64,000 bases of DNA from Paracraurococcus lichenis (GTDB lineage: Bacteria; Pseudomonadota; Alphaproteobacteria; Acetobacterales; Acetobacteraceae), in the NCBI RefSeq assembly GCF_030657435.1, contig NZ_JAUTWS010000012.1, positions 62,001 through 126,000 on the forward strand. Direction: 5' to 3'. Below, piece by piece: positions 53,831 through 62,410 of this stretch. The position numbers and the translations under genes were made by a program. The stretch's first letter is position 1. Each line of letters starts with the position of its first letter. Under the pieces are notes generated by a model, which had not been told where the DNA came from, did not search any database, and saw only the letters and a program-made list of their open reading frames with translations.

Positions 53831-54822
53831 TCGGCGGTCGCCCCGGATTTGCGCACCACCTCGGTCCATTTGGCGATCTCGGCCTTCACGAAACCCTCGA
53901 AGGCCACGGGCGAGGTGCCGCCATCCGGCGTCAGGCCCGGCGCCATGCCGCCGAGATCGGCGATGCGCGCCTTCGTCTCCGGCTCCTTCACGGCGGCGTC
54001 GATCTCGGCGCCGAGCCGGTCGATGATCGGCTTCGGCGTCCTCGCCGGCACCTGCACGCCGAACCAGGCGGTGGCCTGCACGCCGGGGAAGCCCGCCTCG
54101 GCGGTGGTGGGCACGTCGGGCAGCGCCGGGCTGCGCTGCGCCGTGGTGACGGCCAGCGGCCGCAGCCGGCCCTCCCGCAGATGGCCGATGACGGAGGGCA
54201 GGTTGTCCACCGCCACCTCGATGCGGCCGGCGATCACCTCCTGCAGCATCGGCCCGGCGCCGCGGAAGGGGACGTGCAGCATGTCGATCCCGGCCTCGGT
54301 CTTCAGCAGCTCGCCCGTCAGGTGCAGCGAGGTGCCGATGCCCGAGCTGCCGTGGTTCAGCTTGCCCGGCCGCGCCTTGGCATAGTCCACCAGCTCCTTC
54401 AATGTCTTCACCGGCAGGCCGTTGGTGACGAAGATCGCGTTCGGCACCTGCAGCATGAGGCCGGCGCCGGCCAGCTCCTCCGGCCGGTAGGGCATCTTGG
54501 CGCCATAGAGGCTGTAGTTGATGGCGCCGGAGGAGACGGTGCACATCAGCAGCGTGTAGCCGTCCGGCTCCGACTTCACGACGACGTCCGACCCGACATT
54601 GCCGCCGGCGCCCGGCCGGTTCTCCACGATCACCTGCTGGCCGAGGCGCTGGGTCAGCCGCTCCGCCAGGATGCGCGCCGCGATGTCGGTGGTGCCGGCA
54701 GGCGTGAAGGGCACCACCAGCCGCACGGTGCGGTTCGGGTAGCCCTGCTGCGCCCGGACGGCGGGCGCGGCGAGCAGCGCCGCGCCGGCGGCGAGGGTGG
54801 AGCGGCGGGTGAGGATGGGCAT
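53827..54822 (-). CDS. Bug/TctC-family solute receptor 4
   Basis: A 331-residue receptor close to receptor 3. The signal peptide runs MPILTRRSTLAAGAALLAAPAVRA, then YPNRTVRLVVPFTPAGTTDIAARIL, VIVENRPGAGGNVGSDVVVKSEPDG, NHGSSGIGTSLHLTGELLK, HVPFRGAGPMLQEVIAGRIEVAVDNLPS and LGGMAPGLTPDGGTSPVAFEGFVKAEIAKW. It leads a two-gene transcript with receptor 3 (4-base overlap). The interspersed repeat at 54858-54952 separates it from receptor 5. Confidence 0.93.
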   Translation of the reverse strand: MPILTRRSTLAAGAALLAAPAVRAQQGYPNRTVRLVVPFTPAGTTDIAARILAERLTQRLGQQVIVENRPGAGGNVGSDVVVKSEPDGYTLLMCTVSSGAINYSLYGAKMPYRPEELAGAGLMLQVPNAIFVTNGLPVKTLKELVDYAKARPGKLNHGSSGIGTSLHLTGELLKTEAGIDMLHVPFRGAGPMLQEVIAGRIEVAVDNLPSVIGHLREGRLRPLAVTTAQRSPALPDVPTTAEAGFPGVQATAWFGVQVPARTPKPIIDRLGAEIDAAVKEPETKARIADLGGMAPGLTPDGGTSPVAFEGFVKAEIAKWTEVVRKSGATAE

Positions 54823-54857
54823 GTCTGTCTCCCGGTCGTGTCCCTGGCGGCGCCTTG

Positions 54858-54952
54858 CCTGTTGGGCGAGCCGATTCGGACCTCCGGGCCATCCGGGGCA
54901 CCCCACGAAGCGCTGCTTCGTGGGGACCCCTTCGGCCCTTCGGTCATCGGGT
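54858..54952 (-). repeat. Short interspersed repeat, copy 2, with an inserted hairpin
   Basis: Reverse-complement match to the element at 60073-60130 (core GGGCGAGCCGATTC-GACCTCCGG in split form, and CCCTTCGGTCATCGG). It is interrupted by about 37 extra bases that hold a perfect 11-bp hairpin, CCCCACGAAGC-GCT-GCTTCGTGGGG (54901-54925). The copy lies between two Bug genes. Confidence 0.75.
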
Positions 54953-54956
54953 CGCC

Positions 54957-55985
54957 TCAGTCGACCTGGGCGCCGGAGCGGCGGATCACCGCCGTCCATT
55001 TCTCGTTCTCTTCTCGTATGAAGTCGGTGAATTCCGCGACGGTTCCGCCGCGGCAGCCCGCGCCCAGATCCTCCACCCGGCCCCGCGTCGCGGGCTCGGC
55101 GCAGATGGCATTCACCTCCGCGTTCAGCCGCGCGATCACCGCTTCCGGCGTGCCGCGCGGGACCTGCAGGCCGAACCAGGCGGTCGCCGCGTAGCCCGGC
55201 ATGCCGCTCTCGGCGACCGTCGGCACCCCGGGCAGGGCCGGGGCGCGCTCCGGCCCGGTGACGGCCAGCGCCCGGAGCTGCCCGCCGCGCAGCAGGGCGA
55301 TGACGGAGGGCAGGTTGTTGATGCCGATATCGATCCGCCCGCCCATGAGCTGGTTGGCGACATCGGCGCCGCCGCGGAAGGGAACGTGCAGGATGTCGAC
55401 GCCGGCATCGGCCTTCAGCATCTCGCCCGAGAGGTGCAGGCTGCTGCCGCTGCCCGAGCTGGCATAGGAGAGCGCGCCGGGCCGGGCGCGGGCCGCGGCC
55501 AGCATGTCCTGCAGGCTGCGCCAGGGGCTGTCGGCCCGCACCACGATCACGTTCGGAAGATCGGCGAAGAGGATGACCGGCAGCAGGTCCTCCGGCCGCC
55601 AGCTCAGCTTCGCGTGCAGGTGCGGGTTGATGGCCGCGGTGCCGATGGAGGCGAAGAACAGGTTGTGCCCGTCCGGCTCCATGCGGCTGGCGAGCTCGGC
55701 CGCGACCACCCCGGCCGCGCCGCCGCGGTTCTCCGCCACCACCGGCTGGCCGAGCCGCACGCCGAGGCGCTCGGCCAGGATGCGGGCGAGGAGGTCGGTG
55801 GCGCCGCCGGGCGGGAAGGGGACGAGGAGGCGGAGGGGGCGGGCGGGCCAGGGCGGCTCGGCGCCGGCCCGCCGCGGCAGGGCGAGCAGCAGCAACCCCA
55901 GGCGCCGGCGGCCGAGCGGCAGGCGCCGGCGGCCGGACGACGGGGGCGACGGCATGACCTTGCTGCGCGGCTTGGCGCCCGGCAT
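54957..55985 (-). CDS. Bug/TctC-family solute receptor 5
   Basis: A 342-residue receptor, the most diverged of the five. A longer basic N-terminus (MPGAKPRSKVMPSPPSSGRRR) precedes a signal ending RRAGA, then WPARPLRLLVPFPPGGATDLLARILAERL, VVAENRGGAAGVVAAELASRMEPDG, SYASSGSGSSLHLSGEMLK and HVPFRGGADVANQLMGGRIDIGINNLPS. The tail lacks the LTPDGG motif of receptors 2-4. GGGAGG nine bases before the first ATG supports that start. Confidence 0.9.
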   Translation of the reverse strand: MPGAKPRSKVMPSPPSSGRRRLPLGRRRLGLLLLALPRRAGAEPPWPARPLRLLVPFPPGGATDLLARILAERLGVRLGQPVVAENRGGAAGVVAAELASRMEPDGHNLFFASIGTAAINPHLHAKLSWRPEDLLPVILFADLPNVIVVRADSPWRSLQDMLAAARARPGALSYASSGSGSSLHLSGEMLKADAGVDILHVPFRGGADVANQLMGGRIDIGINNLPSVIALLRGGQLRALAVTGPERAPALPGVPTVAESGMPGYAATAWFGLQVPRGTPEAVIARLNAEVNAICAEPATRGRVEDLGAGCRGGTVAEFTDFIREENEKWTAVIRRSGAQVD

Positions 55986-56182
55986 CGCGGCATTCCTCCC
56001 CGGCCCTGGGGAACTCCCGCCCCCTTTGGCCGATCACCTTGCCGTTCCTGCCGCAACGACCCCCCGCTGGCAAGGCTTGCCCGGGGGATCGCGCGGCCTG
56101 TAGGCAGCGCACAGCTCAGGCCCGGGGCGTGCCGTCCATCGGTGCGGGCCCGGGATGTTGGCGCAAACAGGGGCACCGCCGG

Positions 56183-57967
56183 ATGCATTTCGCCAGGCTC
56201 TATGCACGTGTCCTCGGCCTGCTGAAGCCCGACAAGTGGGTCGCGATCGGCATGACGGTCGCGAATGTCGCGCTGGCCGGGCTGGTCTTCCTCGAGCCCG
56301 TGCTGTTCGGCCGGGTCATCGATGTCCTGACCCGGTCGGCCTACATGACGCATGAGGCGCTCTGGTCCGAGGCGCTGGCCCTGCTCGCCCTCTGGGGCGC
56401 GGTCGGCCTCTCGGGCATCGGCGCCAATGTCGCGGTCTCGCTGCTCGCCGACCGCATGGCGCACCGCAACCGCCTGGCCGCCATGGCGCGCTACTTCGCA
56501 CATGTGCTGGCCCTGCCGCTCTCCTTCCACGGCGACATCCAGTCGGGCCGGCTGATGAAGGTGATGGTCACGGGCAGCGACAACCTGTTCAGCCTCTGGC
56601 TCAGCTTCTTCCGCGACCACATGTCGACCTTCATCGCCGCGCTGGTGCTGATGCCGCTGACCCTGGCGATGAACTGGCAGCTCGGCCTGCTGCTGGTCTG
56701 CCTGGTCGTGCTCTTCGGCATCCTCACCGGCGTGGTCATCCAGAAGACCGAGACGGCGCAGCACCAGGTGGAGCGCTACCAGAGCCAGCTCGCCGGCACC
56801 GCCCAGGACGCGCTCTACAACGTGGTCGTCGTGCAGTCCTTCACCCGTCTTGCCTCCGAGGCGCGGATGTTCGGCGACACGGTGCGTCTGGTGCTGGACC
56901 ACCAGTTCCCGGTGCTGAACTGGTGGGCCGTGGTCTCGGTGCTGACGCGCGCGGCCAGCACCATCACCACCATCTCGGTCTTCGTCCTCGGCACCTTCCT
57001 GCACATGGACGGCAAGGCCTCGGTCGGCGAGATCGTCAGCTTCATGGGCTTCGCCAACCTGCTGATCGGCAAGCTCGAGCAGGCCGTCGCCTTCCTCTCC
57101 CGCCTGGTGTTCCAGGCGCCGGCCATCCAGCAATTCTTCGAGGTGATGGACGCCCGCACCAGCGTGCCGGAGAAGCCGGGCGCCGTCGCGCTCTCGCGCG
57201 TGCAGGGGGAGGTCGCCTTCGAGGACGTCTCCTTCGCCTATCCCGGCGGGCCGCGCATCCTCTCGGAGGTCTCCTTCCAGGCGGCGCAGGGACGGACGCT
57301 CGCCCTGGTCGGGCAGACCGGCGCGGGCAAGTCGACCGCCATGGCCCTGCTGCAGCGCCTGTGGGACCCGATCGGCGGGCGGGTGACGATCGACGGGCAC
57401 GACCTGCGCGACATCACCCTCGAGAGCCTGCGCCAGAACATCGGCGTGGTCTTCCAGGAGAGCATGCTGTTCAACCGGACGATCCGGGACAACCTGGTGG
57501 TCGGCCGCCCCGGCGCGACGCAGGAGGAGATCGAGCGCGCCTGCCGCATGGCCGAGGCGCACGACTTCATCCTCCGCCAGCCCCGCGGCTACGACACCAT
57601 GGTCGGCGAGCGTGGCGCCAGCCTCTCGGGCGGCCAGCGCCAGCGCCTGGCGATCGCCCGCGCCCTGCTGAAGGACCCGCCGATCCTGATCCTGGACGAG
57701 GCAACCAGCGCGCTGGACGCGGCGACCGAGGCGCGGGTGCAGAAGGCGCTGAAGGCGCTGATGGCCGGCCGCACCACCTTCATCATCGCCCACCGGCTCT
57801 CCACCGTGCGCGACGCCGACGAGATCCTGGTCTTCGACCAGGGCCGGATCGTCGAGCGCGGGACCTTCGACGCCCTGGTCCGCCAGGGCGGCCGCTTCGC
57901 CGAGCTGGTGCGCACCCAGCTCACCGCCAGCGTGCCGGTGACGGAGGCGGTCAAGGCCGCGGAATAG
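56183..57967 (+). CDS. ndvA: ABC exporter, NdvA-like beta-glucan transporter
   Basis: A 594-residue half-transporter with a fused membrane domain (six helices, about residues 20-305) and ATPase. Walker A is GQTGAGKST (377-385), the signature LSGGQ is at 481-485, Walker B ILILDEATS at 501-509, and the H-loop lies in TTFIIAHRLSTV. The membrane half resembles NdvA/ChvA, the cyclic beta-1,2-glucan exporters of Rhizobiales: YARVLGLLKPDKWV, ILFG-like VLFGRVIDVLT and GKASVGEIVSFMGFANLLIGKLEQAVAFLSR in split form. Glucan export is likely, but no glucan synthase is adjacent. Confidence 0.87.
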   Translation: MHFARLYARVLGLLKPDKWVAIGMTVANVALAGLVFLEPVLFGRVIDVLTRSAYMTHEALWSEALALLALWGAVGLSGIGANVAVSLLADRMAHRNRLAAMARYFAHVLALPLSFHGDIQSGRLMKVMVTGSDNLFSLWLSFFRDHMSTFIAALVLMPLTLAMNWQLGLLLVCLVVLFGILTGVVIQKTETAQHQVERYQSQLAGTAQDALYNVVVVQSFTRLASEARMFGDTVRLVLDHQFPVLNWWAVVSVLTRAASTITTISVFVLGTFLHMDGKASVGEIVSFMGFANLLIGKLEQAVAFLSRLVFQAPAIQQFFEVMDARTSVPEKPGAVALSRVQGEVAFEDVSFAYPGGPRILSEVSFQAAQGRTLALVGQTGAGKSTAMALLQRLWDPIGGRVTIDGHDLRDITLESLRQNIGVVFQESMLFNRTIRDNLVVGRPGATQEEIERACRMAEAHDFILRQPRGYDTMVGERGASLSGGQRQRLAIARALLKDPPILILDEATSALDAATEARVQKALKALMAGRTTFIIAHRLSTVRDADEILVFDQGRIVERGTFDALVRQGGRFAELVRTQLTASVPVTEAVKAAE

Positions 57968-58099
57968 CCGGGACTGCAATCACCCGGTTGCGAGGCGGCT
58001 TTTCCTTGCAACCGCGCCGCCGGCCGGCGCAGGCTTCGTCATGGCCAGGACGCGGCAGCGGCTCGGGGCCGCCGCCGCCCATGCCGGGGAGGGCAGCGC

Positions 58100-58537
58100 A
58101 TGATCATCGGCTCGATCCTGAAGGGGAAGGGCGGTCAGGTCGTCTCGGTCGGGCCGGAGGACACGATCCTCTCGGTGGCCCGCACGCTGGCCGAGCACCG
58201 GATCGGTGCCGCGCTGGTGCGCGACGCCGCCGGCGCCATCCTCGGGATCATCAGCGAACGCGACATCGTCGGCGGCATGGCGGCGCATGGCCCGGGCACG
58301 ACCGGCCTGAAGGCCGCGCAGTTCATGACCCGCGACCTCGTCACCGTCGCGCCGCAGACGCTCGTCACCCAGGCGCTCGGCGTCATGACCCAGAAGCGGG
58401 TGCGGCACCTGCCGGTGCTGGACGAGGCGGGCACGCTCCGCGGCCTGGTTTCCATCGGCGATCTGGTGAAGGCGCGGATCGAGGAGGCGGAGCAGGAGGC
58501 CGAGGAGCTCAAGGCCTATGTCACGGCGGCGGGGTAG
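58100..58537 (+). CDS. Tandem CBS-domain protein
   Basis: A 145-residue protein made of two CBS domains. The first runs about residues 10-70 (VSVGPEDTILSVARTLAEHRIGAALVRD, then GIISERDIVGGMA), the second about 75-135 (MTRDLVTVAPQTLVTQALGVMTQKRVRHLPVLD, then GLVSIGDLVKARIEEAE). CBS pairs bind adenine nucleotides and report energy charge. It resembles the stand-alone proteins common in alphaproteobacteria. No effector domain is attached. Its neighbours do not indicate a partner. Confidence 0.92.
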   Translation: MIIGSILKGKGGQVVSVGPEDTILSVARTLAEHRIGAALVRDAAGAILGIISERDIVGGMAAHGPGTTGLKAAQFMTRDLVTVAPQTLVTQALGVMTQKRVRHLPVLDEAGTLRGLVSIGDLVKARIEEAEQEAEELKAYVTAAG

Positions 58538-58594
58538 AGCGGATCGCGGACGGAGGTGAACCTCCGGGAGCGTGAAGCCGCTCGACGATCCATG

Positions 58595-58640
58595 GCCTGC
58601 AGCGGATGGCGTTCGGTATCGAACGCCATCCGCTGCAGGC
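58595..58640. repeat. 21-bp perfect inverted repeat (hairpin)
   Basis: GCCTGCAGCGGATGGCGTTCG and its exact complement flank a 4-base GTAT loop, giving an unbroken 21-bp stem. It sits 58 bases after the CBS gene and 88 bases before the next start. It is far longer than a usual terminator and has no T-tail. Confidence 0.85.
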
Positions 58641-58727
58641 GCCGCTCCCGCTTCGGTTGACCTCGCGCAAGGACCGGCGGGGCGCGCGGTGCTGGAATCC
58701 CTGCGAACCCATCTCGGAGGGAGCCCG

Positions 58728-58982
58728 ATGAGCCACAACCACCAGAAGACCCTGCAGGCTGTCTTCGCCCACCCGGTCAGTTCCAACCTCGACCCCCGGC
58801 AGGTCTTCGCCGCGCTCGAGGACCTCGGCGCCGAGGTGACCCATGGCGGACACGGCCAAGTCGTCGTCCGGCTGAACGGCCATACGCACGGCTTCCACGA
58901 CACGCGCCACAGCCTCTCGAAGGAGGAGGTGATCGCGATCCGGAAATTCCTGACCGGCGCGGGGGTGCAGGAGCCGGCCTGA
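58728..58982 (+). CDS. Small HicA-like (dsRBD-fold) protein without a visible HicB partner
   Basis: An 84-residue protein. After a His/Gln-rich start comes a compact domain: DPRQVFAALEDLGAEVTHGG, then HGQVVVRLNGHTHGFHDTRH and LSKEEVIAIRKFLTGAGV. The order is helix, beta-hairpin with a GHG turn, and helix, as in HicA mRNA-interferase-type toxins. Their key residue is a His in the Gly-rich strand, and there are several candidates here. CTCGGAGGGAG precedes the ATG by 5 bases. No antitoxin gene follows; the next gene starts 104 bases later. The HicA link is a fold-pattern inference. Confidence 0.65.
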   Translation: MSHNHQKTLQAVFAHPVSSNLDPRQVFAALEDLGAEVTHGGHGQVVVRLNGHTHGFHDTRHSLSKEEVIAIRKFLTGAGVQEPA

Positions 58983-59086
58983 CCGGCGCGCCTGCCGGCG
59001 GGCCTGCCGCCCGCCGGCACGGGGCTTGCCCGGCCGGTCGCGTCCGCGCATTCATTGCGCCGCAGCAAGACCGGGGTTCCCGAGCA

Positions 59087-60067
59087 ATGACCATCACCCG
59101 TCGCGCCGCGCTCTCGGCGCCTGGCCTGATCGCCCTGTCCTTCTCCGCCGCCCGTGCCCAGACGAAGTGGCAGATGGCCACGCCCTATCCGGACGGGAAC
59201 TTCCACACCCGCAACATCCGCGAGTTCGTCGCCGAGGTCGAGCAGGCGACGGGCGGCAAGCTCTCCGTCGCCCTCCACAGCAATGCCTCCCTGCTGCCGA
59301 TGCCGCAGATCAAGCGCGGGGTGCAGACCGGCCAGGTGCAACTCGGAGAAATCCTGCTGGCCGCCTATTCCAACGAGGACACCTTCTTCGAGGCGGATTC
59401 GCTGCCCTTCCTGGTGCCCGACCTCGACGGCGCGCGGAAGCTGGCGGACCTGCAGCGGCCCTTCATCGAGGCGCGCCTGGCCAGGCAGGGCCTCTCGCTG
59501 CTCTATACCGTGGGATGGCCCGGCGCTGGCTTCTACACCCAGGCGCCGATCACCGGCCTCGACCTCTTCAAGGGCAGCCGCTTCCGCACCTTCAGCCCGA
59601 TCACCAACCGCTTCGCCGCGCTGATCCAGGCGAGCCCGGTGCTGGTGCAGCAGGCCGAACTCGCCCAGGCCTTCGCGACCGGCATCGCCACCGCCATGGT
59701 GACCAGCGCGCAGACCGGCGTCGACACCTCCGCCTGGGACTACTGCAAGGTCTTCACGCCGGTGAACTTCTCCATGACGAAGAACGCCGTGCTGATCTCC
59801 CGCCGCGCGCTGGAGGGCCTGCCGAAGCCGGAGCAGGCGGCGCTGCTGGCCGCGGCGAAGAAGGCCGAGGACCGCGGCTGGACCTACGCGAAGGAGGCGG
59901 AGGAGGCGACCCAGGCCCGGCTGGCCGAGAAGGGGATGACGATCGGCACGGCGCCGCCCGAGGTCATGGCCGAGCTGCGGCAGATCGGCGCGACCATGGC
60001 CGAGGAATGGGCCGCCAAGGCCGGCGAGGACGGCCGCAAGCTGCTGGACGCGCTGAAGGCCGCCTGA
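59087..60067 (+). CDS. dctP: TRAP transporter solute-binding protein DctP
   Basis: A 326-residue periplasmic receptor. A short Arg-pair signal (MTITRRAALSAPG, ending AARAQ) precedes the DctP pattern KWQMATPYPDGNFHTRNIREFVAEVEQ in split form, KLSVALHSNASLLPMPQIKRGVQTGQVQLGE, YTVGWPGAGFYTQAPI and FKGSRFRTFSPITNRFAAL. It heads a complete receptor, small-membrane and large-membrane set. The 279-base gap to dctQ contains an interspersed-repeat copy near its start (60073-60130). Confidence 0.93.
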   Translation: MTITRRAALSAPGLIALSFSAARAQTKWQMATPYPDGNFHTRNIREFVAEVEQATGGKLSVALHSNASLLPMPQIKRGVQTGQVQLGEILLAAYSNEDTFFEADSLPFLVPDLDGARKLADLQRPFIEARLARQGLSLLYTVGWPGAGFYTQAPITGLDLFKGSRFRTFSPITNRFAALIQASPVLVQQAELAQAFATGIATAMVTSAQTGVDTSAWDYCKVFTPVNFSMTKNAVLISRRALEGLPKPEQAALLAAAKKAEDRGWTYAKEAEEATQARLAEKGMTIGTAPPEVMAELRQIGATMAEEWAAKAGEDGRKLLDALKAA

Positions 60068-60072
60068 GGCGC

Positions 60073-60130
60073 GCCGATGACCGAAGGGCCGGATGGCCCG
60101 GAGGTCTGAATCGGCTCGCCCAACATACAA
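60073..60130 (+). repeat. Short interspersed repeat, copy 3 (uninterrupted)
   Basis: CCGATGACCGAAGGGCCGG-ATGGCCCGGAGG-TCTGAATCGGCTCGCCCAACATA in spaced form. The same element occurs inverted at 54858-54952 with an insertion, and as a diverged copy at 30315-30372. It lies just after dctP. Confidence 0.75.
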
Positions 60131-60346
60131 GGCGACGGCGCGGCGGCCGGAGCATCGTCACGCCTGCCGCGCGGCGCGCCCGTTCCGCCGGCAGGGCCTG
60201 CCCAAGGGCGCAGCATCCGGCGCCGCGCCGGGCGCGATCGGGCCGGGCCGGGGCCTTGCACCCGTCCGGCGCGGCAGCCACCCTGCCGGGCATCATCCCC
60301 ATGGGGCCTCCCGCCATGCCAACCCATCGCCGGGGCGCCTGACCGC

Positions 60347-60880
60347 ATGCGCCGCCTGCTCGATGCCCTCTATGCCCTCGGCGCCGGCCTCGCCGCGCTC
60401 TCGCTGCTGGGCATATTCCTCATCATGATGGCGCAGGTCGCGATGCGGGAGATGCAGATGCAGCTTCCCGCCGCCGACGACATCAGCGCCTATCTCTGCG
60501 TCGCCACCACCTTCTTCGCGCTCGCCGCCACCTTCAAGCGCGGCGAGCTGATCCGCGTCGGCATGGGCATCGAGCGGCTCGGCCCTGCCGGGCGCCGCTG
60601 GGCGGAGGCGCTGGTCCTGGCGCTCGCCGCCGCCGTCATGGCCTATGTCACTCGCTGGACCTTCGAGGACATGCTCTTCTCCTGGCAGATCGAGGAGGTG
60701 GCGCAGGGCACCGTCCCCATCCCGCTCTGGATCCCGAAGCTCGCCATGCCGCTCGGCGCCGGGCTGCTGCTGGTGGCGATCCTCGACGAGCTGGCCGGCG
60801 TGCTGCGCGGCGCGAAGCCTTCCTACGTCGTGGCGGCCGAGGAACGCGCCGCGGCCGGCGACTTCTCGGCGGAGGTCTGA
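60347..60880 (+). CDS. dctQ: TRAP transporter small membrane protein DctQ
   Basis: A 177-residue protein with four hydrophobic helices and the DctQ pattern: LLGIFLIMMAQVAMREMQMQLPAADDISAYLCVATTFFALAATFKRGELIRVGM in split form, including the R-E and G-E-L-I/R-V signature. It joins the large subunit in the inner membrane. It ends 3 bases before dctM, which starts within a normal operon spacing. Confidence 0.93.
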   Translation: MRRLLDALYALGAGLAALSLLGIFLIMMAQVAMREMQMQLPAADDISAYLCVATTFFALAATFKRGELIRVGMGIERLGPAGRRWAEALVLALAAAVMAYVTRWTFEDMLFSWQIEEVAQGTVPIPLWIPKLAMPLGAGLLLVAILDELAGVLRGAKPSYVVAAEERAAAGDFSAEV

Positions 60881-60883
60881 GCC

Positions 60884-62305
60884 ATGGACCTGCTCACCCT
60901 CGCCCTCCTGCTCCTCGTCCTGCTCTGCATGCTGCTCGGCGCGGGGCTCTGGATCTCCATGTCGCTCGCCACCGTCGGCTGGGTGGCGATGACCTTCGTC
61001 CATCCGACGCCCGGCCTCTTCCTCGCCTCCGCCTTCTGGGAGTCGACGGGATCCTGGACCCTCGCGGCGCTGCCGATGTTCGTCTGGATGGGCGAGATCC
61101 TCTTCCGCACCAAGCTCTCCGAGGAGCTGTTCAACGGCCTCGCCCCCTGGGTGCGGCGCATCCCGGGCGGCCTGCTGCACGTCAACATCCTCGCCTGCGG
61201 CATCTTCGGGAGCGTCTCCGGCTCCTCCGCCGCGACATGCGCCACCGTCTCCAAGATCGCGCTGCCGGAGCTCAAGCGCCGCGGCTACGACGAGACCACC
61301 GCGATCGGCAGCCTCGCCACCTCGGGCACCCTCGGCATCCTGATCCCGCCCTCCATCATCATGGTGGTCTATGCCGTGGCGGCCGAGGTCTCGATCATCC
61401 GCGTCTTCATCGCGGGCTGCCTGCCCGGCCTGATCGTCATGCTGCTGTTCAGCGGCTACATCATCGTCTGGGCGCTGCTGAACCCGGACAAGCAGCCGCG
61501 GCCGGAGCCGCGCATGCCTTTCGCGGCCAAGCTGCGGCAGAGCGCGCAGCTCATCCCCTGCACCATCCTGATCGTCGTGGTCATCGGCACCATGTTCGCC
61601 GGCTGGGCCACGGCGACGGAGGCCGCGGCCTTCGGCGTGCTCGGCTCGCTGCTCATGGCGCTCGGGCGGCGGGTCGGCTGGGCCGTGCTCGCGCTTGGCG
61701 CCCTGCTCTGGGTTTCCGGCCTGATCGTCCTGCACCAGGCGCTCGCCTTCGCTTTCTTCGCCGTGCTCGGCATCGCCGCCGGCGAGCGCATCCTGACCTG
61801 GCAGAACTTCCTCGACAGCCTCAAGGGCGCGACCCGGCTGTCCTGCATGATCATGTTCATCCTGGCCGGCGCCGCCTTCCTGACCAAGGCCATGGCGCTG
61901 ACCGGCATCCCGGCGGCCCTGGCCGAGGGCGTGGCGGCCCTGCATCTCGGCCCCTACGGGCTGATCGCCATCCTGACCGTGGTCTATGTCCTGCTCGGCA
62001 CCGCGCTCGACGGCGTCTCTATGATCGTGCTGACCACCTCCATCGTCATCCCGCTGGTGCAGCAGGCCGGCTTCGACCTGGTGTGGTTCGGCATTTTCAT
62101 CGTGCTGCTGGTCGAGATCGCGGAGATCACGCCGCCCGTCGGCTTCAACCTCTTCGTCATGCAGACCATGACGGGGCGGGAGCAGACCGAGGTCGCCATG
62201 GCCTCGCTGCCCTTCTTCCTGATGCTGGTGCTGACGGTGGTGCTCTGCACCATCTTCCCGGTGACGCTGGTCACCGGGCTGCCGGAATGGCTGCTGGCGC
62301 AGTAG
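60884..62305 (+). CDS. dctM: TRAP transporter large membrane subunit DctM
   Basis: A 473-residue sodium-coupled permease with 12 or more membrane segments. DctM signs are LPMFVWMGEILFRTKLSEELFNGL, SGSSAATCATVSKIALPELKRRGYDETTAIGSLATSGTLGILIPPSIIMVVY in split form, and late VYVLLGTALDGVSMIVLTTSIVIPLV and EIAEITPPVGFNLFVMQ. It completes dctPQM. Substrate, probably a carboxylate, is not readable. Confidence 0.94.
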   Translation: MDLLTLALLLLVLLCMLLGAGLWISMSLATVGWVAMTFVHPTPGLFLASAFWESTGSWTLAALPMFVWMGEILFRTKLSEELFNGLAPWVRRIPGGLLHVNILACGIFGSVSGSSAATCATVSKIALPELKRRGYDETTAIGSLATSGTLGILIPPSIIMVVYAVAAEVSIIRVFIAGCLPGLIVMLLFSGYIIVWALLNPDKQPRPEPRMPFAAKLRQSAQLIPCTILIVVVIGTMFAGWATATEAAAFGVLGSLLMALGRRVGWAVLALGALLWVSGLIVLHQALAFAFFAVLGIAAGERILTWQNFLDSLKGATRLSCMIMFILAGAAFLTKAMALTGIPAALAEGVAALHLGPYGLIAILTVVYVLLGTALDGVSMIVLTTSIVIPLVQQAGFDLVWFGIFIVLLVEIAEITPPVGFNLFVMQTMTGREQTEVAMASLPFFLMLVLTVVLCTIFPVTLVTGLPEWLLAQ

Positions 62306-62410
62306 CGCCTGCGCCATGACGGGCGCCGGGACCGCCGGCGCCCGCCTGGCCCAATGCGGATCGCCGCCGCGCGGGAGCGCCCGGAGACGCGGATCCGCTC
62401 CGCGCTGGCC

